Assembly: GCA_025361385.1 (NCBI GenBank)
Contig: JANYAJ010000051.1
Span: 1 to 6,945 of the forward strand
DNA length: 6,945 nt
Origin: Nitrospira sp.
GTDB taxonomy: Bacteria > Nitrospirota > Nitrospiria > Nitrospirales > Nitrospiraceae
Reading direction: 5' to 3'
The notes under the pieces were generated by a model. It worked only from the letters and a program-made list of their open reading frames with translations. It was not told where the DNA came from and ran no database searches. The translations under genes and the position numbers were made by a program. Shown here piece after piece: positions 1 to 6,500 of the stretch. Position 1 is the first letter of the stretch; each line of letters opens with the position of its first letter.

Positions 1-45
1 GTTATTAACCCCCGGCAAGAAGTTAGCGAAGGTATTGAAAAATTA

Positions 46-90
46 TGGTGAGCCGGCTGGGACTCGAACCCAGGACCCTCGTCTTAAAAG
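46..90 (-). tRNA. 3' fragment of tRNA-Lys (UUU), probable att-site scar
   Basis: Read on the minus strand this is a clean 3' tRNA portion: anticodon loop CTTTTAA (84-90, anticodon UUU), anticodon-stem 3' strand GACGA (79-83), 5-nt variable loop (74-78), T-stem CTGGG/CCCAG around TTCGAGT (57-73), acceptor 3' strand CCGGCTC (50-56), discriminator A and encoded CCA (46-48). The missing anticodon-stem 5' strand should be TCGTC, but the bases at 91-95 do not fit, and no D-arm or acceptor 5' strand follows. The gene is therefore truncated at the loop and not functional. Integrases that use tRNA genes often recombine at the anticodon loop and leave such 3' copies at the far end of the element. I infer an attachment site; a degraded tRNA gene is the alternative. 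Confidence 0.8.
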
Positions 91-216
91 AGCTACTCAG
101 GCACTTACTATTAAAGATGATCGAGTGAGACCAATTGATACGATCCCATTGAAGGCAGACAACATTTCTCTCGTGCCACTGCGATCATATGCGACTGAGA
201 CATCTCTCTGATCGTC

Positions 217-257
217 ACCAAAACCGCTACCGGACCGCAACCAAAACCGCAACCAAG
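217..257. repeat. Short direct repeats near the tRNA scar
   Basis: ACCAAAACCGC occurs exactly at 217-227 and again at 240-250 (period 23). Overlapping this, ACCGCAACCAAA (234-245) is followed directly by ACCGCAACCAAG (246-257), a 12-bp tandem pair with one mismatch. The array sits about 130 bp inside the truncated tRNA. Arrays of short direct repeats beside an att core are common as arm-type binding sites of tyrosine integrases; assigning that role here is inference. The stretch could also simply be low-complexity DNA. Confidence 0.5.
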
Positions 258-272
258 AAATGCCTGCATTAG

Positions 273-297
273 GCTGAAGGCGGGATTTGATTTGAGG
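273..297 (+). repeat. 25-bp imperfect direct repeat, copy 1
   Basis: Matches copy 2 at 1473-1497 at 22 of 25 positions, including an exact 14-mer GAAGGCGGGATTTG (276-289). The offset is exactly 1200 bp and the two copies enclose cld. Downstream of both copies a similar 12-mer occurs, TTTAGGC(A/G)GTTT, at 302-313 here and 1517-1528 at copy 2, with about 15 bp of extra spacing at copy 2. Function is unknown. Confidence 0.5.
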
Positions 298-518
298 CTA
301 ATTTAGGCAGTTTGAATGGCGATGGAATTCTGCATCTTCGATGGCAACTTCTCACCCGTCTCCGTAGGCTCTTGTCCTATGGGAAGCGTCGGCGCGGCAT
401 CCGCCACAAATAGAACATCATGCCGAAGAGCTCGACCATGGCCTGCACCACAATCACCACAACAGGTTCCCACCCCCGCAGGGAGTGATAAGGCAAATGG
501 CAATTTGGCGATACAGAC

Positions 519-1307
519 TTATCGGCTTAGGATCTCCAGAATTTCATCCAGCGGACGGACGGTGCCCAACAGCAAGGGATTTCCGAATTGCTGGTTGTGG
601 CGATTCTCTTTCACTTTCAATAAGCCAATCACGAGATTGTTAAAGTCGTCCAGCTTGGCTGTTTCAAAATAGGTGATGAAGTCCAGATCGTCCAAACCGC
701 TGGAGTGATACAGCTTGCGCTTCACGGTTTTCAGATAGGCCACTGTGGGATCTGTATGCTCCTTCATCAAAGCAGTTCGGTCATCTTGTGACATCAGCCA
801 CCAGGCGGCATCTTTGCGGATAGGGACCACCACCACGTAGGGACTGCCCTGAGGCGGCGGAGTCTTCAGCTCGGCCTTCAACTCTTCCGGAAAGCTGGGC
901 ACATAGTTCAATGCCTTCGTGATGCCATTGAATGTGTCGGTGTTCTTGAGGGCTTTTCCAAACGTCGTGCCCATGAAGTCCACCAGAAAATTCTGGTTGT
1001 CGAGCATTTCTTTGGAGTGCACTCTGAGGAAAAAATCCGCTTTCTCTGACAAGCCCCGCAGCAAGTAGGTATCCACGGTGAGCTTCTCAGTATACTTCTG
1101 AAACACTTTTTTGACTTCCATTACACCGGCAGCCTTGGCTTCCCTATCCATTTGCGACCATTGATCCCCGACCTTGAAGACGGCAAAGGTTGCATAGACT
1201 CCGGGGTCTTTTAATAACTTCTCCCGATCCACCTCAGCGCCAGCAGCTTGCGTGAAGAATGTTACGACGGCAAAAACTAGTAAGACCAAGACTGATCTAG
1301 CTCGCAT
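519..1307 (-). CDS. cld: Chlorite dismutase, exported haem enzyme
   Basis: Converts chlorite to chloride and O2 using haem b, in the periplasm. The protein has 262 residues. Residues 1-24 form a signal peptide (Arg-rich start, hydrophobic core, cleavage after AGA), leaving a 238-residue mature chain, the size of the long, pentameric (clade 1) Cld group. Key residues are present: Trp169-Trp170, proximal haem ligand His184 (KEHT), catalytic distal Arg197 (TVKRKLYHS) and Glu234 (VKE), the partner of the haem ligand. After removing the signal these become 145/146, 160, 173 and 210, the numbering I recall for the Nitrospira defluvii enzyme. The start at 1307 is chosen because AGAAGGAG lies 6 nt upstream and the signal peptide begins there; a 9-residue longer in-frame start at 1334 has neither. 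The gene stands alone, divergent from the metal genes. In an organism that does not respire chlorate, the role is probably detoxification (inference). Confidence 0.93.
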   Translation of the reverse strand: MRARSVLVLLVFAVVTFFTQAAGAEVDREKLLKDPGVYATFAVFKVGDQWSQMDREAKAAGVMEVKKVFQKYTEKLTVDTYLLRGLSEKADFFLRVHSKEMLDNQNFLVDFMGTTFGKALKNTDTFNGITKALNYVPSFPEELKAELKTPPPQGSPYVVVVPIRKDAAWWLMSQDDRTALMKEHTDPTVAYLKTVKRKLYHSSGLDDLDFITYFETAKLDDFNNLVIGLLKVKENRHNQQFGNPLLLGTVRPLDEILEILSR

Positions 1308-1313
1308 GTGTTT

Positions 1314-1321
1314 CTCCTTCT
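1314..1321 (-). promoter_or_regulatory. Ribosome binding site of cld
   Basis: AGAAGGAG on the minus strand, 6 nt before the ATG at 1305-1307. It decides the cld start against the upstream in-frame ATG at 1332-1334. Confidence 0.8.
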
Positions 1322-1352
1322 GATTGGAACTCATCTTTACGCGGCATTATGG

Positions 1353-1379
1353 ATAGTAGACCGGGGGGAGTCTAGTCAA
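1353..1379 (-). promoter_or_regulatory. Candidate cld promoter with internal inverted repeat
   Basis: On the minus strand TTGACT (1374-1379) fits a -35 box. TACTAT (1353-1358) is a weak -10 box at a short 15-bp spacing. Between and overlapping them lies a perfect 5-bp inverted repeat, TAGAC (1357-1361) and GTCTA (1370-1374), separated by a C/G-run, which could be an operator. The -10 match is only 4 of 6, so this is a suggestion. Confidence 0.25.
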
Positions 1380-1472
1380 AACTGCTCAGGGACACCTCAG
1401 TTACCTGGTTGCATTGCCCTTCTACCCTGCCTTAGAGCATAGGAGCCATTCTGTTCTTCCCCCACTTATGGT

Positions 1473-1497
1473 GCCGAAGGCGGGATTTGTTTTGGGG
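1473..1497 (+). repeat. 25-bp imperfect direct repeat, copy 2
   Basis: Second copy of the repeat at 273-297 (22 of 25 identical, exact core GAAGGCGGGATTTG at 1476-1489). It lies upstream of cld, in the gap between the divergent cld and the metal genes. Confidence 0.5.
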
Positions 1498-1593
1498 GAA
1501 TTCAGCGCTCTCAATGTTTAGGCGGTTTTGACGCTTTATTACAGACATTCAACAGTTTATGCTCTGCGAAGGAGTGGTATTGAGTGAGATAGA

Positions 1594-1710
1594 ATGAGCA
1601 AAAGTAGCGCTGCTATACAACCGTTTTACGACCGTAGCGCAGTTGTGCACTGGATCGACAAATGCAAAGCAAAGTCCTCAATACTTGCCCCCGCCATCCA
1701 AGAGGTGTAG
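1594..1710 (+). CDS. Unrecognised 38-residue ORF, possibly a gene fragment
   Basis: An ATG-initiated frame of 38 codons ends at TAG 1708-1710. The translation begins MSKSSAAIQPFYDRSAVVHW and ends SILAPAIQEV; its composition looks protein-like rather than random. No good ribosome binding site is correctly spaced: AAGGAG at 1569-1574 is 19 nt upstream. The tail is faintly reminiscent of the N-terminal region of phosphatidylserine decarboxylase-like proteins (a W-I/L-x-K ... P-x-I/V-Q-E pattern), which would make it a truncated remnant. That resemblance is from memory and weak. It could equally be a small protein or a chance frame. Confidence 0.25.
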   Translation: MSKSSAAIQPFYDRSAVVHWIDKCKAKSSILAPAIQEV

Positions 1711-1755
1711 TCTAAATTTGACCGAAGGTTACGAAGACTGAAAGGTGTCTTAAGC

Positions 1756-2214
1756 GTGACTCAAGTTCGTATACTTGCCATGGCCTGGTTGACCACGTGG
1801 ATGCTCGTGGTCCCGTTCTTCCATATCCATCCCGAAGCAGATCATCATCATGGGGATGCGAGCCATGTTCATAGTGGCACGATCCATACAGTTTTCTCTG
1901 CTGACTTTGAGTGCGAGTTCACAGAAACTGTCCACGATTCAACCTGTCCTGAAGCCGCGCATCATCACCTTCAAACTAGTGCACTTTTCGGTCATGCACT
2001 CAATCACGCTGAACTCGATTTTTCACTCCTGACTGTGCCGATCGATCGTCTACAGCCGAAGCCAGGGATTGTAATTGCCGAATTCCCATCCGACAAAAGT
2101 ACGACGACTGATCAAGCCATCGTCGTGGCTGCATTGCACCCCGACACCCCACAGAACATGGTGTTTCTCTCCACTGCCCTCCCTCTGCGTGCTCCTCCCT
2201 TTCAATCCCTCTGA
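1756..2214 (+). CDS. Small exported His-rich protein, probable periplasmic metal binder
   Basis: 152 residues with no domain I can name. Residues 5-22 form a hydrophobic signal or anchor segment after Arg5. A His-rich part follows: 14 His between residues 23 and 84, including HIH (23-25), two HHH clusters (30-32, 69-71) and HVH (37-39), plus Cys53 and Cys64. The C-terminal half has only one His and ends in a Pro-rich tail (LPLRAPPF). Small His-rich exported proteins often accompany RND metal-efflux genes, and I infer periplasmic binding or buffering of Zn, Co, Cd, Ni or Cu. The start is GTG at 1756, preceded by AAAGGTG (1741-1747) at 8-nt spacing; a later ATG at 1780 lacks a binding site and would drop the Arg. 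It lies 178 bp upstream of the adaptor on the same strand, so co-transcription is plausible. Confidence 0.7.
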   Translation: MTQVRILAMAWLTTWMLVVPFFHIHPEADHHHGDASHVHSGTIHTVFSADFECEFTETVHDSTCPEAAHHHLQTSALFGHALNHAELDFSLLTVPIDRLQPKPGIVIAEFPSDKSTTTDQAIVVAALHPDTPQNMVFLSTALPLRAPPFQSL

Positions 2215-2378
2215 TCAATTTTTTTTGTGTCCTGGTAATCGAGTAACGCAGCATAGCGCTGTCAGCTGTCGAGTGAGCGGCTCTACCGTTCCTCTTTTCT
2301 GACGACGGAAGATCGCGATGGCGTCCACTTTGGGCCATCCGGCTGGTCATGGATGGTACGAGCGTATCGTCTGCGAGA

Positions 2379-2384
2379 TAGGAG
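2379..2384 (+). promoter_or_regulatory. Ribosome binding site of the RND adaptor
   Basis: TAGGAG lies 8 nt before ATG 2393. It supports this start, which opens a lipoprotein signal, over the in-frame ATG at 2318, which would add 25 hydrophilic residues. Confidence 0.75.
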
Positions 2385-2392
2385 CCTCATCA

Positions 2393-3205
2393 ATGAGAAC
2401 AAGAGGGACCCCTCAGAGCGGCTTGTGCCTGTTCGCGTTGTTCCTGTTCGTGACGGCGTGCGGAGATCGCAGCAGCGAACCGACAGTATCGGGAGCGAAA
2501 AAGATTCCACCGTCAGATGGTCCTCGCATCAGCATCATTCAGGCTCCAGCGGCCGTGCAAGAACGAGTGCGGATCGACACGGTCGCTGTGCACGTCGTGC
2601 CAGAAGTGGTGACGGCCCCAGGCGAGGTCGCCCTCGATTTGAAGCAGGTCGCCCAGATTACGTCCCGGATTGAAGGGCAAGTCGAGAAGATCCACGTGCA
2701 GCTCGGTGATCGGGTGAAGCCCGGGCAGCCACTCGCCGCTATCGGCAGCCTGCAGTTCGATCAGTTGATTGAAGAGTACCTGGTGAGCAAGGCGCAAACC
2801 GATGTCGCAGAGAACAGTTTTCGGCGAACGGAGAAACTGCGAGCCGAGGACATCGTGTCCGAGCGGAAGCTCATCGAGGACAAGGGTCGATACCTGGAAA
2901 CGAAGACGAGATTCCAACATGTGCGCGAGAAACTGATGAACATGGGCATGACGGCAGATGAATTACATCAACTGGAGCATGGGAGTCACATGGAGGGGCA
3001 TCGCTATACCCTCACCTCGCCGATCGCTGGAACGGTCGTCGCACAACATATTGTGCGGGGGCAGGGAGTCGCGCCCGGAAATGAGCTGTTCGAGATCGTC
3101 GACACGAGCCGGGTCTGGGTTTTCGCGAACCTGTCGATCGAACAGGCCCGAAAGTTCAAAGAGGGCGATGTGGGGACGATCCTCCGAAGGGCGGAGAGCC
3201 GGTGA
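2393..3205 (+). CDS. czcB: RND metal-efflux periplasmic adaptor, N-terminal part (frameshifted)
   Basis: Membrane-fusion subunit that would link the inner-membrane RND pump to an outer-membrane channel. The product has 270 residues. It begins with a lipoprotein signal (hydrophobic core, lipobox VTAC, lipidated Cys23), so it should be anchored by lipid facing the periplasm. Next come the first half of the lipoyl-like domain (about 92-117, EGQVEKIHVQLGDRVKPGQP), a helical hairpin (about 125-195), the second lipoyl half (about 205-237, SPIAGTVVAQHIV) and the start of the beta-barrel (from 240, RVWVFANLSIEQARKF). After GTIL (261-264) the frame is lost and ends RRAESR-stop; the family continuation resumes in the -1 frame at 3185. 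A missing C in the CC run at 3184-3185 would explain it. Repaired, the protein would be about 394 residues, normal for CzcB/CusB-type adaptors. Confidence 0.9.
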   Translation: MRTRGTPQSGLCLFALFLFVTACGDRSSEPTVSGAKKIPPSDGPRISIIQAPAAVQERVRIDTVAVHVVPEVVTAPGEVALDLKQVAQITSRIEGQVEKIHVQLGDRVKPGQPLAAIGSLQFDQLIEEYLVSKAQTDVAENSFRRTEKLRAEDIVSERKLIEDKGRYLETKTRFQHVREKLMNMGMTADELHQLEHGSHMEGHRYTLTSPIAGTVVAQHIVRGQGVAPGNELFEIVDTSRVWVFANLSIEQARKFKEGDVGTILRRAESR

Positions 3206-3576
3206 CGGCTCCACTCACGTATCTTGCGCCGGTCGCAGACGAGACTACGCGCACGATTCGGGTTCGGTTCGAGGTCGCGAACCAGCAGCAGCGCTTGAAG
3301 CCACGAGAGTATGTGGATGTTCAGCTGCTCATCCCGAGTCCACCGACCTTGGCGATTCTGGTCTCAGCTGTGACGACGGCGGACAACGTGCGTGGCGTTT
3401 TCGTGCAGCGGGAGACTGGCTATGCCTTCGTGCCGATCGAAGTCGGCCGAGAAGGCGGGGGGTGGATGGAAGTTCGCAAAGGACTGACAGCGGGCCAACA
3501 GGTGGTGGTCGACGGTGTCTTTGATCTGAAGAACGTCCTCCTAAAAGAACATATCGAGTCTGGAGAGGGAGGGTAA
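3202..3576 (+). CDS. czcB: RND metal-efflux periplasmic adaptor, C-terminal part (frameshifted)
   Basis: Continuation of the preceding gene in the -1 frame. It carries the rest of the beta-barrel (LTYLAPVADETTRTIRVRFE, with the family hallmark of a threonine/arginine strand followed by LKPREYVDVQL) and the membrane-proximal domain (GVFVQRETGYAFVPIEVG ... GLTAGQQVVVDGVFDLK). The frame is open upstream to at least 3185, where PKGGEP precedes this point. A GTG at 3202 overlaps the TGA of the first part and has a GGAG stretch about 6 nt upstream. Reinitiation giving a separate C-terminal peptide is thus conceivable, but this peptide has no signal sequence and would stay in the cytoplasm. The simplest reading is one adaptor gene broken by a single-base deletion or a sequencing error. 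Its end overlaps the ribosome binding site of the pump gene. Confidence 0.88.
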   Translation: MTAPLTYLAPVADETTRTIRVRFEVANQQQRLKPREYVDVQLLIPSPPTLAILVSAVTTADNVRGVFVQRETGYAFVPIEVGREGGGWMEVRKGLTAGQQVVVDGVFDLKNVLLKEHIESGEGG

Positions 3577-3577
3577 G

Positions 3578-6500
3578 ATGGAACGGCTGTTCACCCTCTC
3601 GCTGCGCTATCGATTCTTCACGCTGGTGGCAACGGGTTTCATCATCGTCATCGGCCTGTGGTCCTTCTTCCACCTCACCATTGACGCCATGCCGGATCTG
3701 ACCCCGGTTCAGGTTCAAATCCTGACCCGTTCCCCAGCACTGGGCCCGGTTGAAGTGGAACAGTTTATCACGTTTCCGATCGAGGCCTCATTGAGCGGAT
3801 TGCCTGCGCTACGCGAGCTCCGCTCTGTGTCGCGCTACGGGCTCTCGGCGGTCACTGCAATTTTCGAAGATCGGACGGACATCTATCGCGCGAGACAATT
3901 GGTGACTGAACGGCTAGCCCGTGCGATGGAACGTATCCCGATCGAGTATGGCCGTCCGATGATGGGACCGCTAACGACCGGATTGGGGGAAGTCTATCAG
4001 TTCACTGTAAAAGGAAACGGCTACAGTGCCATGGCGCTCCGAACGCTGCTCGAATGGGAGATCGGGATGCGCCTGCGGGCAGTGCCGGGCGTGGTCGAAG
4101 TCAATATTTGGGGAGGAGAACCGCAGCAGTTCCAAGTGGTAGTCGATCCTGCGAAGCTTCTGTCCTACAAACTGTCGCTTCGGCAAGTGTTTGAGGCACT
4201 CGAACGGAACAATGCCATTGCCGGCGGCGGCTACATTGAGCATCAACGCGAGCAATTGCTCATCCGGGGTGAAGCCTTAGCCACCCAGGTGAGCGACCTC
4301 GCCAGAATTGTGGTGGCACGCGGCCCCGGGGGAGTACCGATATTCATTTCAGACCTCGCCGAGGTGAAGGAGGCGTCGGCACTCCGCATCGGGGCGGCGA
4401 CGGCCATGGGAGAGGGAGAAACCGTCATCGGCATGGTTCAGATGTTGGCGGGCGAGAACGCCCAACAGGTCGTGGAACGTGTCAAAACTCGAGTGAGAGA
4501 GATTGAAGCAACCCTCCCGCCGGGTGTGACCCTCGAGCCCTACTACGACCGGACTATCTTTGTTTCGAAGGTGATACACACCGTGCGCAACAATCTGTTT
4601 GAGGGTGGACTCCTCGTCATGGCCGTGCTGTTCCTCTTCCTCGGCGATCTCCGCGCCGGCGTGATCGTGGCGTCCGCCATTCCGTTGTCGATGCTCATCG
4701 CGTTCAGCGGGATGATGCAGGCCGGACTTTCCGGAAACCTCATGAGCCTCGGCGCTATCGATTTTGGGTTACTCGTGGATGGCTCGGTCGTGATGGTGGA
4801 CAACATCCTTCGACGATTAGCGAAGAAAGGCATCATGAGCCAGGAGGCACGGCTGAGTGAGATCCAGACGGCTGGCCGCGAGGTCCTTCGCCCCATGACC
4901 CTGGCCGTGAGCATTATCATTCTTGTGTACGTGCCGATTCTGGCGCTGACCGGGATCGAGGGAAAGATGTTCCGTCCGATGGCACTGACCGTTATCCTGG
5001 CTCTGGCCGGATCACTCCTCCTCGCGGTGACGGTCACCCCACTGCTCGCGTTCTGGTTTGTGCGAGCGAAACCCGGACAGGAAGAGCCGCGTGTGATCGG
5101 CATGCTGCGCCGTGCCTATGAGCCCCGACTCCGATGGGCGATCGCACGCCCGGCATGGGTGGTCACACCGGCTGTGGGGCTGTTTGTCGTGAGTCTCGGA
5201 ATCACCACGTCGCTCGGCATCGAGTTTGTCCCTCGACTCGACGAAGGAGATATGGCCGTACAAGTATGGCGGTTACCCAGCGTGTCGCTGAGCGAGTCGG
5301 TCCGGAATGCCTTGGACGTTGAACGGGTGGTTCGCCAATTTCCAGAAGTCGTGCAGGTGGTAACCAGAACCGGGAGCCCCGAGGTGGCGACCGACGTGAT
5401 GGGCGTGGAGCTGTCCGATATGTTCGTCATCCTCAAGCCGCAGCACGAATGGACGACGGCCAGTACTCGTGAGGACCTGATCGCCAAGATGAAGCCCGCT
5501 ATTCTCGAAGCAGTTCCAGGTGTCGGCCTCGGCTTTACACAACCCATTGAGATGCGCTTCAACGAATTAATCGCCGGAACGCGCTCTGATCTTGCCGTCA
5601 AAATCTTTGGGCCTGATCTGGACGTGCTCAAGCAGCAGGCTGAGGCCGTGGCGCGCCAGTTAGAAACCGTGCAGGGAGCAGCTGACGTTAAAGTTGAGCA
5701 GGTCGCAGGCCTGCCACTCCTGCGAGTGATTGTGGATCGGGAACAGATTGCCCGGTACGGGCTCACGGCAGACGACGTGCTCACCCTTGTGCAAACCACA
5801 CGCGTGGGACGTGTCGTCGGCACGGTGGTGCAAGGCCCCCGACGCTTTGACCTGGTCGTCCGCCTAGCCGACAGCGCATTAGCTGATCCTCTCGCACTGG
5901 GCAATCTGCTCATCCCCACCGGTCAGGGTGAACTCGTGCCTCTTTCCCGCGTGGCGGCTATCCGAGTGGACACGGGACCGGCACAGATCAGTCGGGAGCA
6001 TGTGCAGCGACGTATCGTCGTGGAATCCAACATTCGAGGAAGGGATCTCGGCAGCTTTGTAGCAGAGGCTCAGCATACGATGGCACGCGAGGTATCGCTT
6101 CCGATTGGATACGAATTGACATGGGGCGGACAGTTTCAGCATCTCCGAGAAGCCACCAGCCGCTTAGCTGTGGTCGTGCCGATCACCCTTCTCCTAATTC
6201 TGGGTGTCCTGTCAGTCATCTTCGGGGCCCTGCGCCCGGCGTTGCTGATTTTTCTCAATGTCCCCCTGGCGTTATCGGGTGGCATCGTGGCCCTCTGGCT
6301 CCGCGGCTTACCACTCAGCATTTCAGCGGTGGTCGGTTTCATTGCCCTCTTCGGCATTGCGGTGCTCAACGGAGTCGTGCTTGTCAGCCATATCCGCCTA
6401 CTCGAAGCAGAGGGGCTCCCAACTGATCAGGCAGTCCTGCAGGGGGCCATGGACCGACTCAGGCCCGTGCTGATGACGGCACTCGTCGCCAGCCTCGGCT

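Larger units (their letters stand above)
91..518. other. Gene-poor stretch inside the presumed element end
   Basis: No convincing gene lies here. Open frames at 303-503 (minus) and 316-672 (plus) have low-complexity or Cys/Arg/Pro-rich translations typical of chance frames, and the plus one runs through cld antisense. What can be seen is a set of short direct repeats at 217-257, one copy of a 25-bp repeat at 273-297, and a very short hydrophobic minus-strand frame at 377-460. No integrase gene is recognisable. I see no good hairpin-plus-T-run terminator downstream of cld. Confidence 0.5.

Noticed and set aside
46..125. A complete tRNA-Lys gene on the minus strand
   Set aside because: The anticodon-stem partner TCGTC is absent right of position 90, and no D-arm or acceptor 5' strand (GAGCCGG) follows.
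303..503. Minus-strand 66-residue ORF near the tRNA scar
   Set aside because: The translation is Cys/Gly/Ala-rich without family resemblance, and the frame lacks a ribosome binding site.
1685..1723. MerR-type metal-responsive promoter before the His-rich gene
   Set aside because: TTGCCC (1685) to TAGTCT (1708) is a poor match with 17-bp rather than 19-20-bp spacing and has no dyad symmetry; TTGACC at 1718 has no matching -10 box.
2219..2226. Intrinsic terminator after the His-rich gene
   Set aside because: There is an 8-T run but no GC-rich hairpin before it.
2318..2392. Longer adaptor start at ATG 2318
   Set aside because: It would put 25 hydrophilic residues before the lipoprotein signal; ATG 2393 has a well-spaced TAGGAG and starts the signal directly.
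3179..3205. Programmed -1 frameshifting in the adaptor gene
   Set aside because: No X-XXY-YYZ slippery heptamer lies in frame near the junction and no strong downstream structure is evident; adaptors are not known to need this.
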